Part shown: in pieces, positions 1-7,229 of the stretch
Position numbering within the stretch: the stretch's first letter is position 1
Layout of the letters: each line of letters begins with the position of its first letter
DNA from: Actinomycetes bacterium
GTDB taxonomy: Bacteria; Actinomycetota; Acidimicrobiia; Acidimicrobiales; Microtrichaceae
Assembly (NCBI GenBank): GCA_023434535.1
Contig: JAEYSR010000031.1
Coordinates: 1 to 15,965, forward strand
Reading direction: 5' to 3'
Length of the DNA: 15,965 bases
Position numbers and translations under genes: made by a program
The notes under the pieces: generated by a model
Database searches by the model: none
The model's input: the letters and a program-made list of their open reading frames with translations, nothing else
Told to the model about the DNA's origin: nothing

Positions 1-878
1 CCGTAGCCCAGGCCCTTCTTGGTGAGGACGTGGACGACGACTGGCTCGTCGAGGTCCTTGGCCGCACGCAGCGCCGTCTCCACCGCGGCGATGTCGTGGC
101 CGTCGTACGGGCCCAGGTAGTGCACGCCGAGCTGCTCGAAGAACGCGGGCGGCTCGAACATCTCGCGGATGGCGGCCTTGGCGCCGTCGACGCCGCGCTC
201 CAGGTAGCCGCCGACGAGGGGCACGTCCTGGATGAGCCGCTCGAGCCGCTCCCGGTTGCGGAGGTACGCGGAGGAGGCCCGGAACCGGGACAGGCTCTCG
301 CTCAGCCGTGAGGCGGTGGGGGCGTACGAGCGGCCGTTGTCGTTCAGGACGATGATCGCCTTGCGTCCCGAGTGGCCGAGGTTGTTCAGGCCTTCGTACG
401 CCATGCCGCCGGTGAGGGCGCCGTCGCCGATGACCGCCACGACCTCGCGGTCGTCCTCGCCGCGCTGGTGCATGGCGGTGGACAGGCCGTGGGCGTAGGA
501 CACGGCGGTCGACGCGTGGCTGTTCTCCACCCAGTCGTGGTCCGACTCCGACCGGCTGGGGTACCCCGACAGGCCGCCTTCCTCCCGGAGGGTCTCGAAG
601 TCGCGCAGGCGTCCGGTCAGGAGCTTGTGCACGTAGGCCTGGTGGCCGGTGTCCCACAGGATCACGTCGTGCGGGCTGCGGAACACGCGGTGGATGGCGA
701 GCGTGATCTCGACCGCGCCCAGGTTGGAGCCGAGGTGGCCGCTGCCGCGGGCGTTCACGGTGTCGACGATGAACTCCCGGATCTCGCCGGCGAGCTGGCC
801 GAGCTGCACGTCGTCCAGCTCGGCGAGGTCCGCCGGGGAGCTGATGCTGCTGAGGATGGTCTGTGCCTGGTCGTCCAT
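1..878 (-). CDS. dxs: 1-deoxy-D-xylulose-5-phosphate synthase, N-terminal part (runs off left edge)
   Basis: DXS condenses pyruvate with glyceraldehyde 3-phosphate, using thiamine diphosphate, in the first step of the cytosolic non-mevalonate isoprenoid pathway. The 292 visible residues hold the family hallmarks: GHLGSNLG at 47-54, WDTGHQAYVHKLLTGR at 75-90, SGYPSRSESDHDWVENSHAS from about 104, the diphosphate-binding GDGALTGG at 151-158 and the NDN of the cofactor motif near 179. A full protein is about 620-650 residues, so more than half lies beyond base 1. The ATG at 878 gives the usual short N-terminus. An in-frame GTG lies 12 bases upstream, inside the putative -10 hexamer. The gene follows the flippase-like gene on the same strand after 13 bases, so they may be cotranscribed. 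The identification is close to certain. Confidence 0.96.
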   Translation of the reverse strand, partial: MDDQAQTILSSISSPADLAELDDVQLGQLAGEIREFIVDTVNARGSGHLGSNLGAVEITLAIHRVFRSPHDVILWDTGHQAYVHKLLTGRLRDFETLREEGGLSGYPSRSESDHDWVENSHASTAVSYAHGLSTAMHQRGEDDREVVAVIGDGALTGGMAYEGLNNLGHSGRKAIIVLNDNGRSYAPTASRLSESLSRFRASSAYLRNRERLERLIQDVPLVGGYLERGVDGAKAAIREMFEPPAFFEQLGVHYLGPYDGHDIAAVETALRAAKDLDEPVVVHVLTKKGLGY

Positions 879-888
879 CGGTGGACCC

Positions 889-894
889 ACGCTA
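889..894 (-). promoter_or_regulatory. Candidate -10 hexamer TAGCGT for dxs
   Basis: On the minus strand TAGCGT lies 10 nt upstream of the dxs ATG and fits the TANNNT pattern of other starts in this window. It overlaps the stop codon TAG (892-894) of the upstream flippase-like gene. It would give a transcript with only a few bases of leader. Position and pattern are seen; promoter activity is inferred. Confidence 0.4.
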
Positions 895-2004
895 CCCCGG
901 GTCTCCGGGGGCGTCAGGCTCCACTCGGAGGTCGTCGGGCTCACCCTCGGTCCGCCGCGAGCCGCCACCGAGCCCGCCGCGGGCGAAGCTCGGCGCTCCG
1001 GCGAGGCTGGCGACGACGAACACCAGGTAGACGAGCAGGCCGAGGCCGATGGCCCGGGAGTCGCTCACGCCGAGGGCGCCGAAGAACAGCACGAACACGG
1101 CCTCTCTGACGCCGAGCCCTCCGAGGGCCAGCGGGAAGTTCTGCAGGACCGCGGTCGGAGGGAAGAACGCCATCGACGCCAGCAGCGTCACCTCGTCGAT
1201 CTGCAGCGCCCGTGCCGCGCACCACACGCTGACGCACTGCAGGAACTGGAACCCGACGCCCGCCACGAGGACGCGGAGAGCCTGACCGGTCCGACCGCGG
1301 AAGGCGACGACGCCCAGGTGGACCGCGCCCAGGTAGCGACGCCACCCCGACCGGCCGACGAGACGCCCTGCTCCGCGCGGGTGTCCCGCGACCCACAGGA
1401 GCGCGACCAGCGCGACGAGGGTCACGACGTCCGTGAGGACGGCGACGACGCTGGCCGCGCCGAGGGACAGGAACCCGGCCCCGGCGACGAGCCCGACCGC
1501 GGACAGGAGCGGGAGGACGAGCCAGCCCGTGAGGCGCTCGAGGCTGGTGGACGCGAAGGAGTCGGCGTAGTCGCCGACGTCCTTGCCCTGGCGCATGACG
1601 CGGACGAGGTCGCCGCCGAAGGACGTGGGCAGGGCGTTCGACACGAACTCGCCGGCGAGCAGGTGGCCGAACAGCCGCCGGAACGGCAGTGGGATGCCCA
1701 GGGTGTCCGACACCGTCGCCCACCGCTGGTTCTGCAGGACGTAGGCGACGAGGTGGACGCCGACGGCGGCGGCGATCCACCACCACGTGGACGCCGTGGG
1801 GGAGGGGAACAGCTCGTCGACCGAGACCTCGGGCAGCCGCCAGAAGAGGACGCCGAGGAACGCCAGGCTGACCCCGACCCGGAGCACGATCCGCCACCAG
1901 TCGTTGCGGGGGACGGCGGGAGGGACGTCGGGGTCACCGATCTCGGAGCGCTCGATCTGGCGCAGGGCCGCGATGCGCTCGTCGGCTGGGTCGAGGTCCT
2001 CCAT
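892..2004 (-). CDS. Flippase-like integral membrane protein (lysylphosphatidylglycerol synthase TM region / UPF0104 family)
   Basis: A 370-residue polytopic membrane protein related to the membrane half of MprF and to the UPF0104/AglD-type flippase-like family, whose members are thought to move lipids or lipid-linked sugars across the membrane. The substrate here is unknown. After a charged cytosolic N-terminus of about 35 residues, hydrophobic segments lie near 38-56, 74-92, 158-178, 182-206, 243-262, 273-296, 299-313 and 318-336. Family-type motifs are NALPTSFGGDLVR at 123-135, SLERLTG at 154-160 and LALGGLGVREA at 292-302. No soluble aminoacyl-transferase domain follows, so it is not a full MprF. 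The ATG at 2004 has a near-leaderless promoter signature. An in-frame GTG 12 bases upstream is possible but sits within the -10 hexamer. Confidence 0.85.
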   Translation of the reverse strand: MEDLDPADERIAALRQIERSEIGDPDVPPAVPRNDWWRIVLRVGVSLAFLGVLFWRLPEVSVDELFPSPTASTWWWIAAAVGVHLVAYVLQNQRWATVSDTLGIPLPFRRLFGHLLAGEFVSNALPTSFGGDLVRVMRQGKDVGDYADSFASTSLERLTGWLVLPLLSAVGLVAGAGFLSLGAASVVAVLTDVVTLVALVALLWVAGHPRGAGRLVGRSGWRRYLGAVHLGVVAFRGRTGQALRVLVAGVGFQFLQCVSVWCAARALQIDEVTLLASMAFFPPTAVLQNFPLALGGLGVREAVFVLFFGALGVSDSRAIGLGLLVYLVFVVASLAGAPSFARGGLGGGSRRTEGEPDDLRVEPDAPGDPG

Positions 2005-2014
2005 GACCGGGTCC

Positions 2015-2020
2015 ACGCTA
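2015..2020 (-). promoter_or_regulatory. Candidate -10 hexamer TAGCGT for the flippase-like gene
   Basis: TAGCGT on the minus strand lies 10 nt before the ATG at 2004, the same arrangement as at dxs. It overlaps an inverted repeat (2017-2031) shared with a plus-strand TAGCCT hexamer for the divergent hydrolase gene. Confidence 0.45.
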
Positions 2021-2031
2021 CCGGGGGTAGC
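2017..2031. repeat. Inverted repeat GCTACC-GGG-GGTAGC between divergent genes
   Basis: Perfect 6-bp arms around a GGG centre. Each arm carries part of an outward-facing TANNNT hexamer, minus-strand TAGCGT at 2015-2020 and plus-strand TAGCCT at 2028-2033, so the symmetry may simply reflect two facing -10 elements. A shared operator is the alternative. Confidence 0.4.
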
Positions 2032-2033
2032 CT
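2028..2033 (+). promoter_or_regulatory. Candidate -10 hexamer TAGCCT for the alpha/beta hydrolase gene
   Basis: A TANNNT hexamer 64 nt upstream of the ATG at 2098. If used, it gives a leader of about 55-60 nt containing the ribosome binding site AGGGGG at 2085-2090. No clear -35 element was seen. Confidence 0.3.
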
Positions 2034-2097
2034 CACCGCACCGGAGCCGGCCCCGGAGCGGGCATCGGGGGGACCGAGGACTCCAGGGGGAACGACG

Positions 2098-3087
2098 ATG
2101 TCGATCGATCAGCACGCGGACGCCGTGGCGGGAGGCGGACCCGGCGCCGGGTCCGCCGGTCCCGACGGAGCAGGCGGCCCTCCGCTCGGGTTCATGACCG
2201 ACCTGTCCGAGGTGGCGACGATCCGCACGGTCACCGTCCCGGTGGCGCCCGGGGACCCGGCCCGCGCCCACGGCGAGGGCCTGGACCTGGTCGTCGCCGA
2301 GGCCGGCGTCGGCGGGCGACCGCTGCTGCTCGTCCACGGCTTCACGGGCGCCAAGGAGGACTTCCGGGACGTCGTCGAGCCGCTGGCCGCAGCCGGGCAC
2401 TGGGTCGTGGCCCCCGACCTGCGAGGCCACGGCGCGAGCGCGCATCCTGCCGGCGAGGACGCCTACGGGTTCGACAGGTTCGCCGCGGACCTCCACGGCC
2501 TGGTCGACGCCCTCGGATGGGACGGCTTCGACCTGCTGGGCCACTCGATGGGGGGCATGGTCGTCCAGGTGGTGGCGGCCGAGCGGCCGGCGTCGATCCG
2601 CCGGCTCATCCTGATGGACACGGCGACCGGCGGCGTGGACGGCTCGGACGGCGGATCGGCGGAGAACGCGGATCTCATGCGCCTGGGCATCGAGCTGTGC
2701 CGAGCGGACGGCATCGAGGCCATCCACGCCGTCCTCGAGATGGGCGACAAGCCGCTCGACACCCCGGCGCACGCCCGGATGGCCGAGGTGCCGGGTTGGA
2801 AGGAGTGGGAGGCGGAGAAGTTCCTGGCGTCGTCTCCCGACATGTGGTGCGCGATGGTCGAGCAGTTCCTGACCGCCGAGGACCGCATGGACTCCCTGCG
2901 GGACCTCCCCATGCCGGTGCTCGTGCTGGTCGGCGAGCAGGACCGCCCGTTCCGCAAGGTCTCGGCCGCCATGTCGGAGGCGATCCCCGACGCCCGGCTC
3001 GTCGTCGTCCCCGACGCCGGGCACAGCCCCCAGTTCGAGAACCCGCAGCACTGGTACGCCGCGGTGACGGAGTTCCTCGCCGACTGA
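2098..3087 (+). CDS. Alpha/beta hydrolase
   Basis: A 329-residue protein of the alpha/beta hydrolase fold. The first 30 or so residues are rich in Gly, Ala and Pro and look disordered. The domain core follows: LLLVHGFTG at 77-84 (oxyanion-hole strand and turn), PDLRGHGAS at 106-114, the nucleophile elbow GHSMGG with Ser150, the acid in VGEQDRPF (Asp282) and the catalytic His in DAGHSPQ (His309). A cap region lies around 180-265. Substrate cannot be read from the sequence; esterases, lactonases, haloperoxidase-like and meta-cleavage product hydrolases share this pattern. Start at ATG 2098 is supported by AGGGGG 7 nt upstream; ATG 2194 is an alternative that would drop the disordered tail. It is transcribed away from the flippase-like gene and converges on the lipoprotein gene 19 bases downstream. 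Confidence 0.88.
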   Translation: MSIDQHADAVAGGGPGAGSAGPDGAGGPPLGFMTDLSEVATIRTVTVPVAPGDPARAHGEGLDLVVAEAGVGGRPLLLVHGFTGAKEDFRDVVEPLAAAGHWVVAPDLRGHGASAHPAGEDAYGFDRFAADLHGLVDALGWDGFDLLGHSMGGMVVQVVAAERPASIRRLILMDTATGGVDGSDGGSAENADLMRLGIELCRADGIEAIHAVLEMGDKPLDTPAHARMAEVPGWKEWEAEKFLASSPDMWCAMVEQFLTAEDRMDSLRDLPMPVLVLVGEQDRPFRKVSAAMSEAIPDARLVVVPDAGHSPQFENPQHWYAAVTEFLAD

Positions 3088-3106
3088 CGGGGCGGAGCCC
3101 GACGTC

Positions 3107-3556
3107 CTACGCGTTCGACGACAGCGTCCAGTCGACCACGTAGTCGAGGTCGTCGCCGGTCGGGCCCAGGTCGAGGTGGGTGATCCGGATGCGCCAGCAC
3201 TCATCCGCGGACTCGAAGTGGACCGATCCGCCGCCGGGAGCCACGGGTGCGGTGACGTCGCCCGTGAGGGGATAGCTGTGGTCGAGCGTGACCTCGACCG
3301 GGTGCTCGTTGTGCTGGATCGTGACGGTGATGGACTGCTGGTAGCGGCTGCAGAACTCTCGTGTCAGCACCGACGCACTGGATTCGGGAGCTCCGTCCGT
3401 CACCGTCGGCACCAACGTGCCCACGATGGGACCTGCCTCCGTGGACGGGCCCCATGGGGCGATGCACCCCGTGCTCGACGCGGCGACCCCCACGACCGCG
3501 GCGGCCGTCAGCCACCGACGGAGCTGGGTTCGACGTGCTCCCGGCCGTCGTTCCAT
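3107..3556 (-). CDS. Small putative lipoprotein, family not recognised
   Basis: A 149-residue protein with an export signal: a basic N-region (Arg-rich, 1-14), a hydrophobic stretch about 16-26 and a lipobox-like STGC whose Cys31 would be lipidated and anchored in the membrane. The residue at -3 is Ser, weaker than the usual Leu. The mature part has a Pro/Ser/Thr-rich linker (about 35-62), then a compact beta-type region with ITVTIQHNEHPVEVTLDHS near 76-94. Cys69 and Cys120 could pair. No known domain was recognised. The ATG at 3556 is preceded by a purine-rich GGGAGGGAAGG at 3565-3575. It lies downstream of the thioesterase gene on the same strand (74-base gap) with its own candidate promoter. 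Confidence 0.72.
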   Translation of the reverse strand: MERRPGARRTQLRRWLTAAAVVGVAASSTGCIAPWGPSTEAGPIVGTLVPTVTDGAPESSASVLTREFCSRYQQSITVTIQHNEHPVEVTLDHSYPLTGDVTAPVAPGGGSVHFESADECWRIRITHLDLGPTGDDLDYVVDWTLSSNA

Positions 3557-3591
3557 CGTCAACCTTCCCTCCCGGTCAACCTCGGACGACG

Positions 3592-3597
3592 ACGGTA
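3592..3597 (-). promoter_or_regulatory. Candidate -10 hexamer TACCGT for the lipoprotein gene
   Basis: TACCGT on the minus strand, 35 nt upstream of the ATG at 3556. A start about 7 nt downstream would leave a leader of roughly 28 nt with the GGGAGG ribosome binding site. A short inverted repeat, CGATC-CGGC-GATCG (3601-3614), lies just upstream and could be an operator or chance. Confidence 0.35.
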
Positions 3598-3630
3598 GCG
3601 CGATCCGGCGATCGGGGGTCCGCCCGGCTC

Positions 3631-4008
3631 CTAGAGCGTCTTCTCCATGAAGCGGTCGACGTCGACGAGCACCCTCGTGACCTTGCCGGCCGCGACCAGA
3701 CCGCGATCGTCGCGTGCGGACACGTGGAAGACGAGCCGCCGACCCTCCACCTTCTCGAGGTTGGCCTCGGCGCGGACGGTGGCGCCGACCGGGGTCGGCG
3801 AGATGTGCTCGAGCTGGACCCTCATGCAGACCGTCGACGACGCGGGCTCGAGGTGCCCGTCCAACGCCCGCATGGTCGCCTCCTCGACGAGGCCCAGCAC
3901 CCTCGGGGTCGACAGCACCGGGACGTCGCCGGTGCGCATGGCCTCGGCCGTGTCGGGCGAGGACACCGTGAGCTCGATGACGGCCGACAGGCCCGTGCGG
4001 AGGGACAC
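3631..4008 (-). CDS. FlK-like hotdog-fold thioesterase
   Basis: A 125-residue hotdog-fold protein resembling the fluoroacetyl-CoA thioesterase FlK family, which hydrolyses acyl-CoA esters in the cytosol. The pattern VLSTPRVLGLVEEATMRAL then EHISPTPVGATV is characteristic. Thr34, Glu42 and His68 have the same relative spacing as FlK Thr42, Glu50 and His76 (offset 8 throughout), so the catalytic triad appears intact. FlK homologues are widespread in organisms that never meet fluoroacetate, so the true substrate is probably another short acyl-CoA. Start: the upstream frame is open for a long way, but GTG 4008 fits because a TATCGT hexamer ends exactly 7 nt before it (leaderless signature) and the protein then has the normal length. 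It is divergent from tldD. Confidence 0.85.
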   Translation of the reverse strand: MSLRTGLSAVIELTVSSPDTAEAMRTGDVPVLSTPRVLGLVEEATMRALDGHLEPASSTVCMRVQLEHISPTPVGATVRAEANLEKVEGRRLVFHVSARDDRGLVAAGKVTRVLVDVDRFMEKTL

Positions 4009-4015
4009 GGTCGAT

Positions 4016-4021
4016 ACGATA
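4016..4021 (-). promoter_or_regulatory. Candidate -10 hexamer TATCGT, leaderless start of the thioesterase gene
   Basis: TATCGT on the minus strand, then exactly 7 nt (ATCGACC), then GTG. Transcription would begin on or next to the start codon. This decides the start, as no Shine-Dalgarno sequence precedes it. Confidence 0.55.
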
Positions 4022-4069
4022 AGCACTCCGCGGATCACGCCCCAATCCCCGACGGGCGCCCGTGCAGCC

Positions 4070-4083
4070 CTCGACCGGTCGAG
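4070..4083. repeat. 14-bp perfect palindrome between the thioesterase and tldD genes
   Basis: CTCGACCGGTCGAG is a perfect palindrome in the 141-base divergent intergenic region. Its position would suit a regulator binding site for either gene. Palindromes built from CG and TCGA are frequent in such GC-rich DNA, so it may be chance. Confidence 0.35.
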
Positions 4084-4149
4084 CCGGTGGCAGCGAGGCA
4101 TGCTGGTGGTCCGGCGCGGACGTCCGCCCGACCACGAACGGAGATCACG

Positions 4150-5580
4150 TTGCCCGCCCAGAACGCTCGCTCCACGGACACCGACCTGATCGACGAGTCC
4201 ACCATCCAGCGGGTCCTGGGAGCCGGTCTCGCCCGCGGTGCGGACTTCGCCGAGGTCTTCGTCGAGGACAAGCGGTCGTCGTCGGCCGTCCTGGACGACG
4301 GCAGGGTGGAGGAGCTCACCTCCGGTCGCGACCGCGGCGCCGGCATCCGGGTGGTGGTCGGCGACTCGACCGGTTTCGCCCACACGTCGGACCTGTCGGA
4401 GTCCGGACTGATCGCCGCGGCCGAGGCGGCCGCCGCGGCGTCCCGCGGCGCCGGCGAGGGCACCAGGGTGGTGGACCTCGACCGGGTCGACGCGTCGGCC
4501 CCCAACGTCGTTGCCATCCTCCCGGGTGACGTGGCCAAGGCCCGCAAGGTCGAGCTCCTGCTCACGGCGGACCAGGCGGCGCGGTCCGCGGGCGGCGCCA
4601 TCACCCAGGTGTCGGCCCGCTACGCCGACAGCCGTCGCCGCATCCTCGTCGCCAACAGCGACGGCGTGCTGGCGTCCGACGACCAGGTGAAGACGCTGTT
4701 CTCGGTCAGCTGCGTCGCCAGCGGCGACACCGGGATGCAGACCGGGCGCGAGTCGGTGGGTCACACCGTCGGCTTCGAGCTGTTCGACCGCTACGACGTC
4801 GCCGAGCTCGCGGAGCGCGCCGCAGGACGTGCGCTGACCAAGCTGGCGGCTCGGCCCGCTCCGTCGGGTGAGATGACGGTGGTGATCGGTCCCGGCGGCG
4901 GGGGCGTCATGTTCCACGAGGCGTGCGGCCACGGCCTGGAGGCCGATCTGGTGTCGAAGGGTGCGTCGGTGTTCGCCGGTCGGGTGGGCGAGCAGGTCGC
5001 GTCCCCGCTGGTCACGCTGGTCGACGACGGCACCATGGGCGGCGAGTGGGGCTGCTTCGCCATCGACGACGAGGGACGCCCCGCTCAGCACAACGTGCTC
5101 ATCCAGGACGGCGTGCTCGTGGACTACATGTGGGACGGCCTGCGGGCCCGCAAGGAGGGTCGCGCCTCGAGCGGGAACGGCCGTCGCCAGAGCTACCAGC
5201 ACCTCCCGATGGTGCGGATGTCCAACACCTACCTGGTCGGCGGTGAGTCGTCGCCCGAGGAGATCGTCGCCGACACGCCGTCGGGTGTCTACGTCGCGCA
5301 CCTCGGCGGCGGCCAGGTCAACACCGCCACCGGAGACTTCGTGTTCGGGATGACCGAGGCCTACCTCATCGAGGACGGGCGCATCACCGAGCCGCTGCGC
5401 GAGGGCAACCTGATCGGCAACGGACCCGCGGTCCTGTCGAGCATCGACGCGGTGGGCGACGACTTCGCGATGGGTGCGCCCGGCACGTGCGGCAAGGACG
5501 GCCAGGGCGTCCCGGTCGGCGACGGCGTCCCGACGCTGCGGGTGGCGGCTGGACTCACCATCGGGGGCACGGCGGCCTGA
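4150..5580 (+). CDS. tldD: Metallopeptidase TldD (catalytic subunit of TldD/TldE)
   Basis: TldD is the zinc-bearing half of the TldD/TldE(PmbA) peptidase, known from Escherichia coli for processing microcin B17 and degrading CcdA; it cleaves unfolded or short peptides inside the complex. The 476 residues match the usual length (481 in E. coli). The metal motif HExxxH is present as HEACGHGLEAD with His256, Glu257 and His261, and the third ligand Cys447 is in GTCGKDGQGVPVG. YVAHLGGGQVNTATGDF at 381-397 is also typical. Start: TTG 4150 with GGAG at 4140-4143, 6 nt upstream; no in-frame ATG or GTG fits the expected N-terminus. The partner genes are not adjacent as usual; three unrelated genes separate them from the tldE paralogs at 8926 and 10421. 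Confidence 0.95.
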   Translation: MPAQNARSTDTDLIDESTIQRVLGAGLARGADFAEVFVEDKRSSSAVLDDGRVEELTSGRDRGAGIRVVVGDSTGFAHTSDLSESGLIAAAEAAAAASRGAGEGTRVVDLDRVDASAPNVVAILPGDVAKARKVELLLTADQAARSAGGAITQVSARYADSRRRILVANSDGVLASDDQVKTLFSVSCVASGDTGMQTGRESVGHTVGFELFDRYDVAELAERAAGRALTKLAARPAPSGEMTVVIGPGGGGVMFHEACGHGLEADLVSKGASVFAGRVGEQVASPLVTLVDDGTMGGEWGCFAIDDEGRPAQHNVLIQDGVLVDYMWDGLRARKEGRASSGNGRRQSYQHLPMVRMSNTYLVGGESSPEEIVADTPSGVYVAHLGGGQVNTATGDFVFGMTEAYLIEDGRITEPLREGNLIGNGPAVLSSIDAVGDDFAMGAPGTCGKDGQGVPVGDGVPTLRVAAGLTIGGTAA

Positions 5581-5630
5581 GCGGGTCGTCGCGATGCGGA
5601 ACCTCGTGGTCGTGCGGTCGTCGGCGCTCA

Positions 5631-5636
5631 TAGCGT
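5631..5636 (+). promoter_or_regulatory. Candidate -10 hexamer TAGCGT, leaderless start of the VOC gene
   Basis: TAGCGT, then exactly 7 nt (CAACGGC), then ATG 5644. The gene probably has its own leaderless transcript rather than depending on read-through from tldD. Confidence 0.55.
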
Positions 5637-5643
5637 CAACGGC

Positions 5644-6060
5644 ATGACAGCCCCCGAACCGATCGTCCACCTCTCCCTGCCGGTGTCGGACCTCGAGGCG
5701 TCCCGTCGGTTCTACGTGGAGGCCTTCGGCTGCGATGTCGGTCGGGTCCGCGACGACTGGATCGACGTGTGGTTCTTCGGCATGCAGCTGACGCTGCAGC
5801 TCCGTCCGGACGAGGTCCGTCCGGCCGCGGCGCAGGGCGTGCAGCACTTCGGTGTCGTGCTCCCCGATCTCGACGAGTACCTCGCGGTGGTCGAGCGCCT
5901 GAGGTCGGCCGACGTCGAGTGGCTGGCAGAGCCGGCGGCCCACGGTTCGGCGTCGCTCAGCGGCAAGGTGGGCGGGAAGCTCGCCGATCCCAGCGGCCAC
6001 GTGATCGAGGTCAAGCACTACGACGACGTCGACTCCTATCTGGGGGTCGCCGGCGGCTGA
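5644..6060 (+). CDS. VOC-superfamily protein (glyoxalase/bleomycin resistance/extradiol dioxygenase fold)
   Basis: A 138-residue single-domain VOC-fold protein. The N-terminal module begins HLSLPVSDLEASRRFYVEAFGC (9-30), the standard strand-helix opening of the fold. The second module begins with QHFGVVLPDLDEYLAVVERL (67-86) and ends with LADPSGHVIEVKHY (113-126). His9, His68 and Glu122 occupy positions that usually ligate a divalent metal. Members include glyoxalases, dioxygenases, epimerases and antibiotic-binding proteins, so substrate is not assignable. The start ATG has a leaderless signature. It lies 63 bases after tldD and 116 bases before the amidase gene, all on one strand. Confidence 0.85.
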   Translation: MTAPEPIVHLSLPVSDLEASRRFYVEAFGCDVGRVRDDWIDVWFFGMQLTLQLRPDEVRPAAAQGVQHFGVVLPDLDEYLAVVERLRSADVEWLAEPAAHGSASLSGKVGGKLADPSGHVIEVKHYDDVDSYLGVAGG

Positions 6061-6066
6061 CCGGGT

Positions 6067-6095
6067 GGGTGCGGGCCAGCCCGTCCCCGCAACCC
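6067..6095 (+). terminator. Possible stem-loop after the VOC gene
   Basis: GGGTGCGGG (6067-6075) can pair with CCCGCAACCC (6086-6095), leaving one bulged A and a 10-nt loop. It begins 7 bases after the VOC stop codon. There is no T-tract, so termination is only a suggestion; actinobacterial terminators often lack one. Confidence 0.28.
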
Positions 6096-6176
6096 CTCAA
6101 GCCCATCGCTCTCGGGCCGATCGTGGATGCGGGTCCGCCGCTTCTCCGGCCGATCCACCGACTCGGGAGGACCGCC

Positions 6177-7229
6177 ATGTGCACCAGCTTCAGGATCACC
6201 GCGACGGACGCAACCGTCGTCGTCGGTCGGACCATGGAGTTCCCGACCGACATGGGGACGAAGGTCACCGTGCTGCCGGTCGGCTACGAGGGGACCGGCA
6301 TCGGCCCGGACGGCGCGCCGGGTAAGACCTGGACGGCGACCCACGGGGTCGTCGGGATGGACGCGTTCGGCCTCCCTGGTGCTCTGACCGACGGCATGAA
6401 CCAGGCCGGGGTGTACGCCGGCCTCCTCTACATGCCCGGGTTCTGCGACTACACGCCCGTCGAGGGCGCGGATCCGTCGTCGTCGATGTCCATCGTCGAC
6501 GCCGTGGCCTTCGTGCTCGGCACCTGCGCGTCGGTCGCCGAGGCCACCGCCGCGATGGACACGACGACCGTGTGGCCGTACGTGTTCGGCCCGTTCGGGT
6601 TCGCGCCGCCGGCCCACCTGGTCCTGCACGACGCGTCCGGCGCCTCGGCCGTGGTCGAGTGGCGCGACGGCGAGATGGTGGTGACCGACAACCCGATCGG
6701 TGTGGCGTGCAACTGGCCCCACATCGACTGGCACCTCACCAACCTCCGCAACTACCTGAACCTCTCGGTGCGCAACCCGTCGTCGACCACGATCGACGGC
6801 GTCGAGCTGACACCCATGGGGCAGGGCCCGGGCATGCTCGGACTGCCGGGAGATTCCGGCTCTCCGTCGCGGTTCGTGCGCGCAGCGGCCTTCACCGCCG
6901 GGCTCCGTCCGGTGGCCACCGGCGCCGAGCTCGAGACCACCGCGTTGCACATCCTGAACAACTTCGACATCCCGTGGGGCTTCATCCGCGCCGATGGCGA
7001 CCCCGGCAACGACGACCACACGATGTGGTCCACGATCTCGAACCTGACCGACCTCCGCTACGTCCTCCGCACCTACGACAACCCGGTGCCGCATGTGATC
7101 TCGCTGGCCGACGTGGACTTCTCGGGATCGGAGCCCTTGCAGGTTCCCGCCCCGACCGGGGGGTTCGCATCGTTCGTGCCGGCCGCGGCGGACCGCCGCC
7201 GGCCTGCCGACAGCGCCGTCCGGTCGTGA
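6177..7229 (+). CDS. Linear amide C-N hydrolase, choloylglycine hydrolase / penicillin V acylase family
   Basis: A 350-residue Ntn hydrolase. After removal of Met1, Cys2 (MCTSFRITAT) becomes the nucleophile, as in bile salt hydrolases and penicillin V acylases, which split amide bonds of conjugated bile acids, penicillin V or N-acyl homoserine lactones. Other expected residues are Arg18 and Glu21 in GRTMEF (bile salt hydrolases often have Asp at 21), Asn76 in GMNQAG, Asn172 in TDNP, Asn179 in the CNWPHIDWHLTNLRNYL block, and Arg232/Arg235 in SRFVRAA. No signal peptide precedes Cys2, so the enzyme should be cytoplasmic. Start ATG 6177 is fixed by GGGAGG at 6165-6170 and by the need for Cys at position 2. 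Its stop overlaps the start of the MFS gene by 4 nt, so the two are translationally coupled. An environmental amide is more plausible than bile salt, but this is inferred. Confidence 0.9.
   Translation: MCTSFRITATDATVVVGRTMEFPTDMGTKVTVLPVGYEGTGIGPDGAPGKTWTATHGVVGMDAFGLPGALTDGMNQAGVYAGLLYMPGFCDYTPVEGADPSSSMSIVDAVAFVLGTCASVAEATAAMDTTTVWPYVFGPFGFAPPAHLVLHDASGASAVVEWRDGEMVVTDNPIGVACNWPHIDWHLTNLRNYLNLSVRNPSSTTIDGVELTPMGQGPGMLGLPGDSGSPSRFVRAAAFTAGLRPVATGAELETTALHILNNFDIPWGFIRADGDPGNDDHTMWSTISNLTDLRYVLRTYDNPVPHVISLADVDFSGSEPLQVPAPTGGFASFVPAAADRRRPADSAVRS

Noticed and set aside
649..2097. Long plus-strand open frame upstream of and in frame with the alpha/beta hydrolase
   Set aside because: It is antisense to the flippase-like gene and dxs, its composition is the charged, repetitive type of GC-rich shadow frames, and the hydrolase has its own ribosome binding site at 2085-2090.
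3088..3101. Small hairpin GGGC-GGA-GCCC between the convergent hydrolase and lipoprotein genes
   Set aside because: A 4-bp stem with a 3-base loop and no T-tract is expected by chance at this GC content.
4009..6018. Minus-strand open frame continuing upstream of the thioesterase
   Set aside because: It is the complement of tldD and the VOC gene, has no recognisable domain, and the leaderless signature fixes the thioesterase start at 4008.
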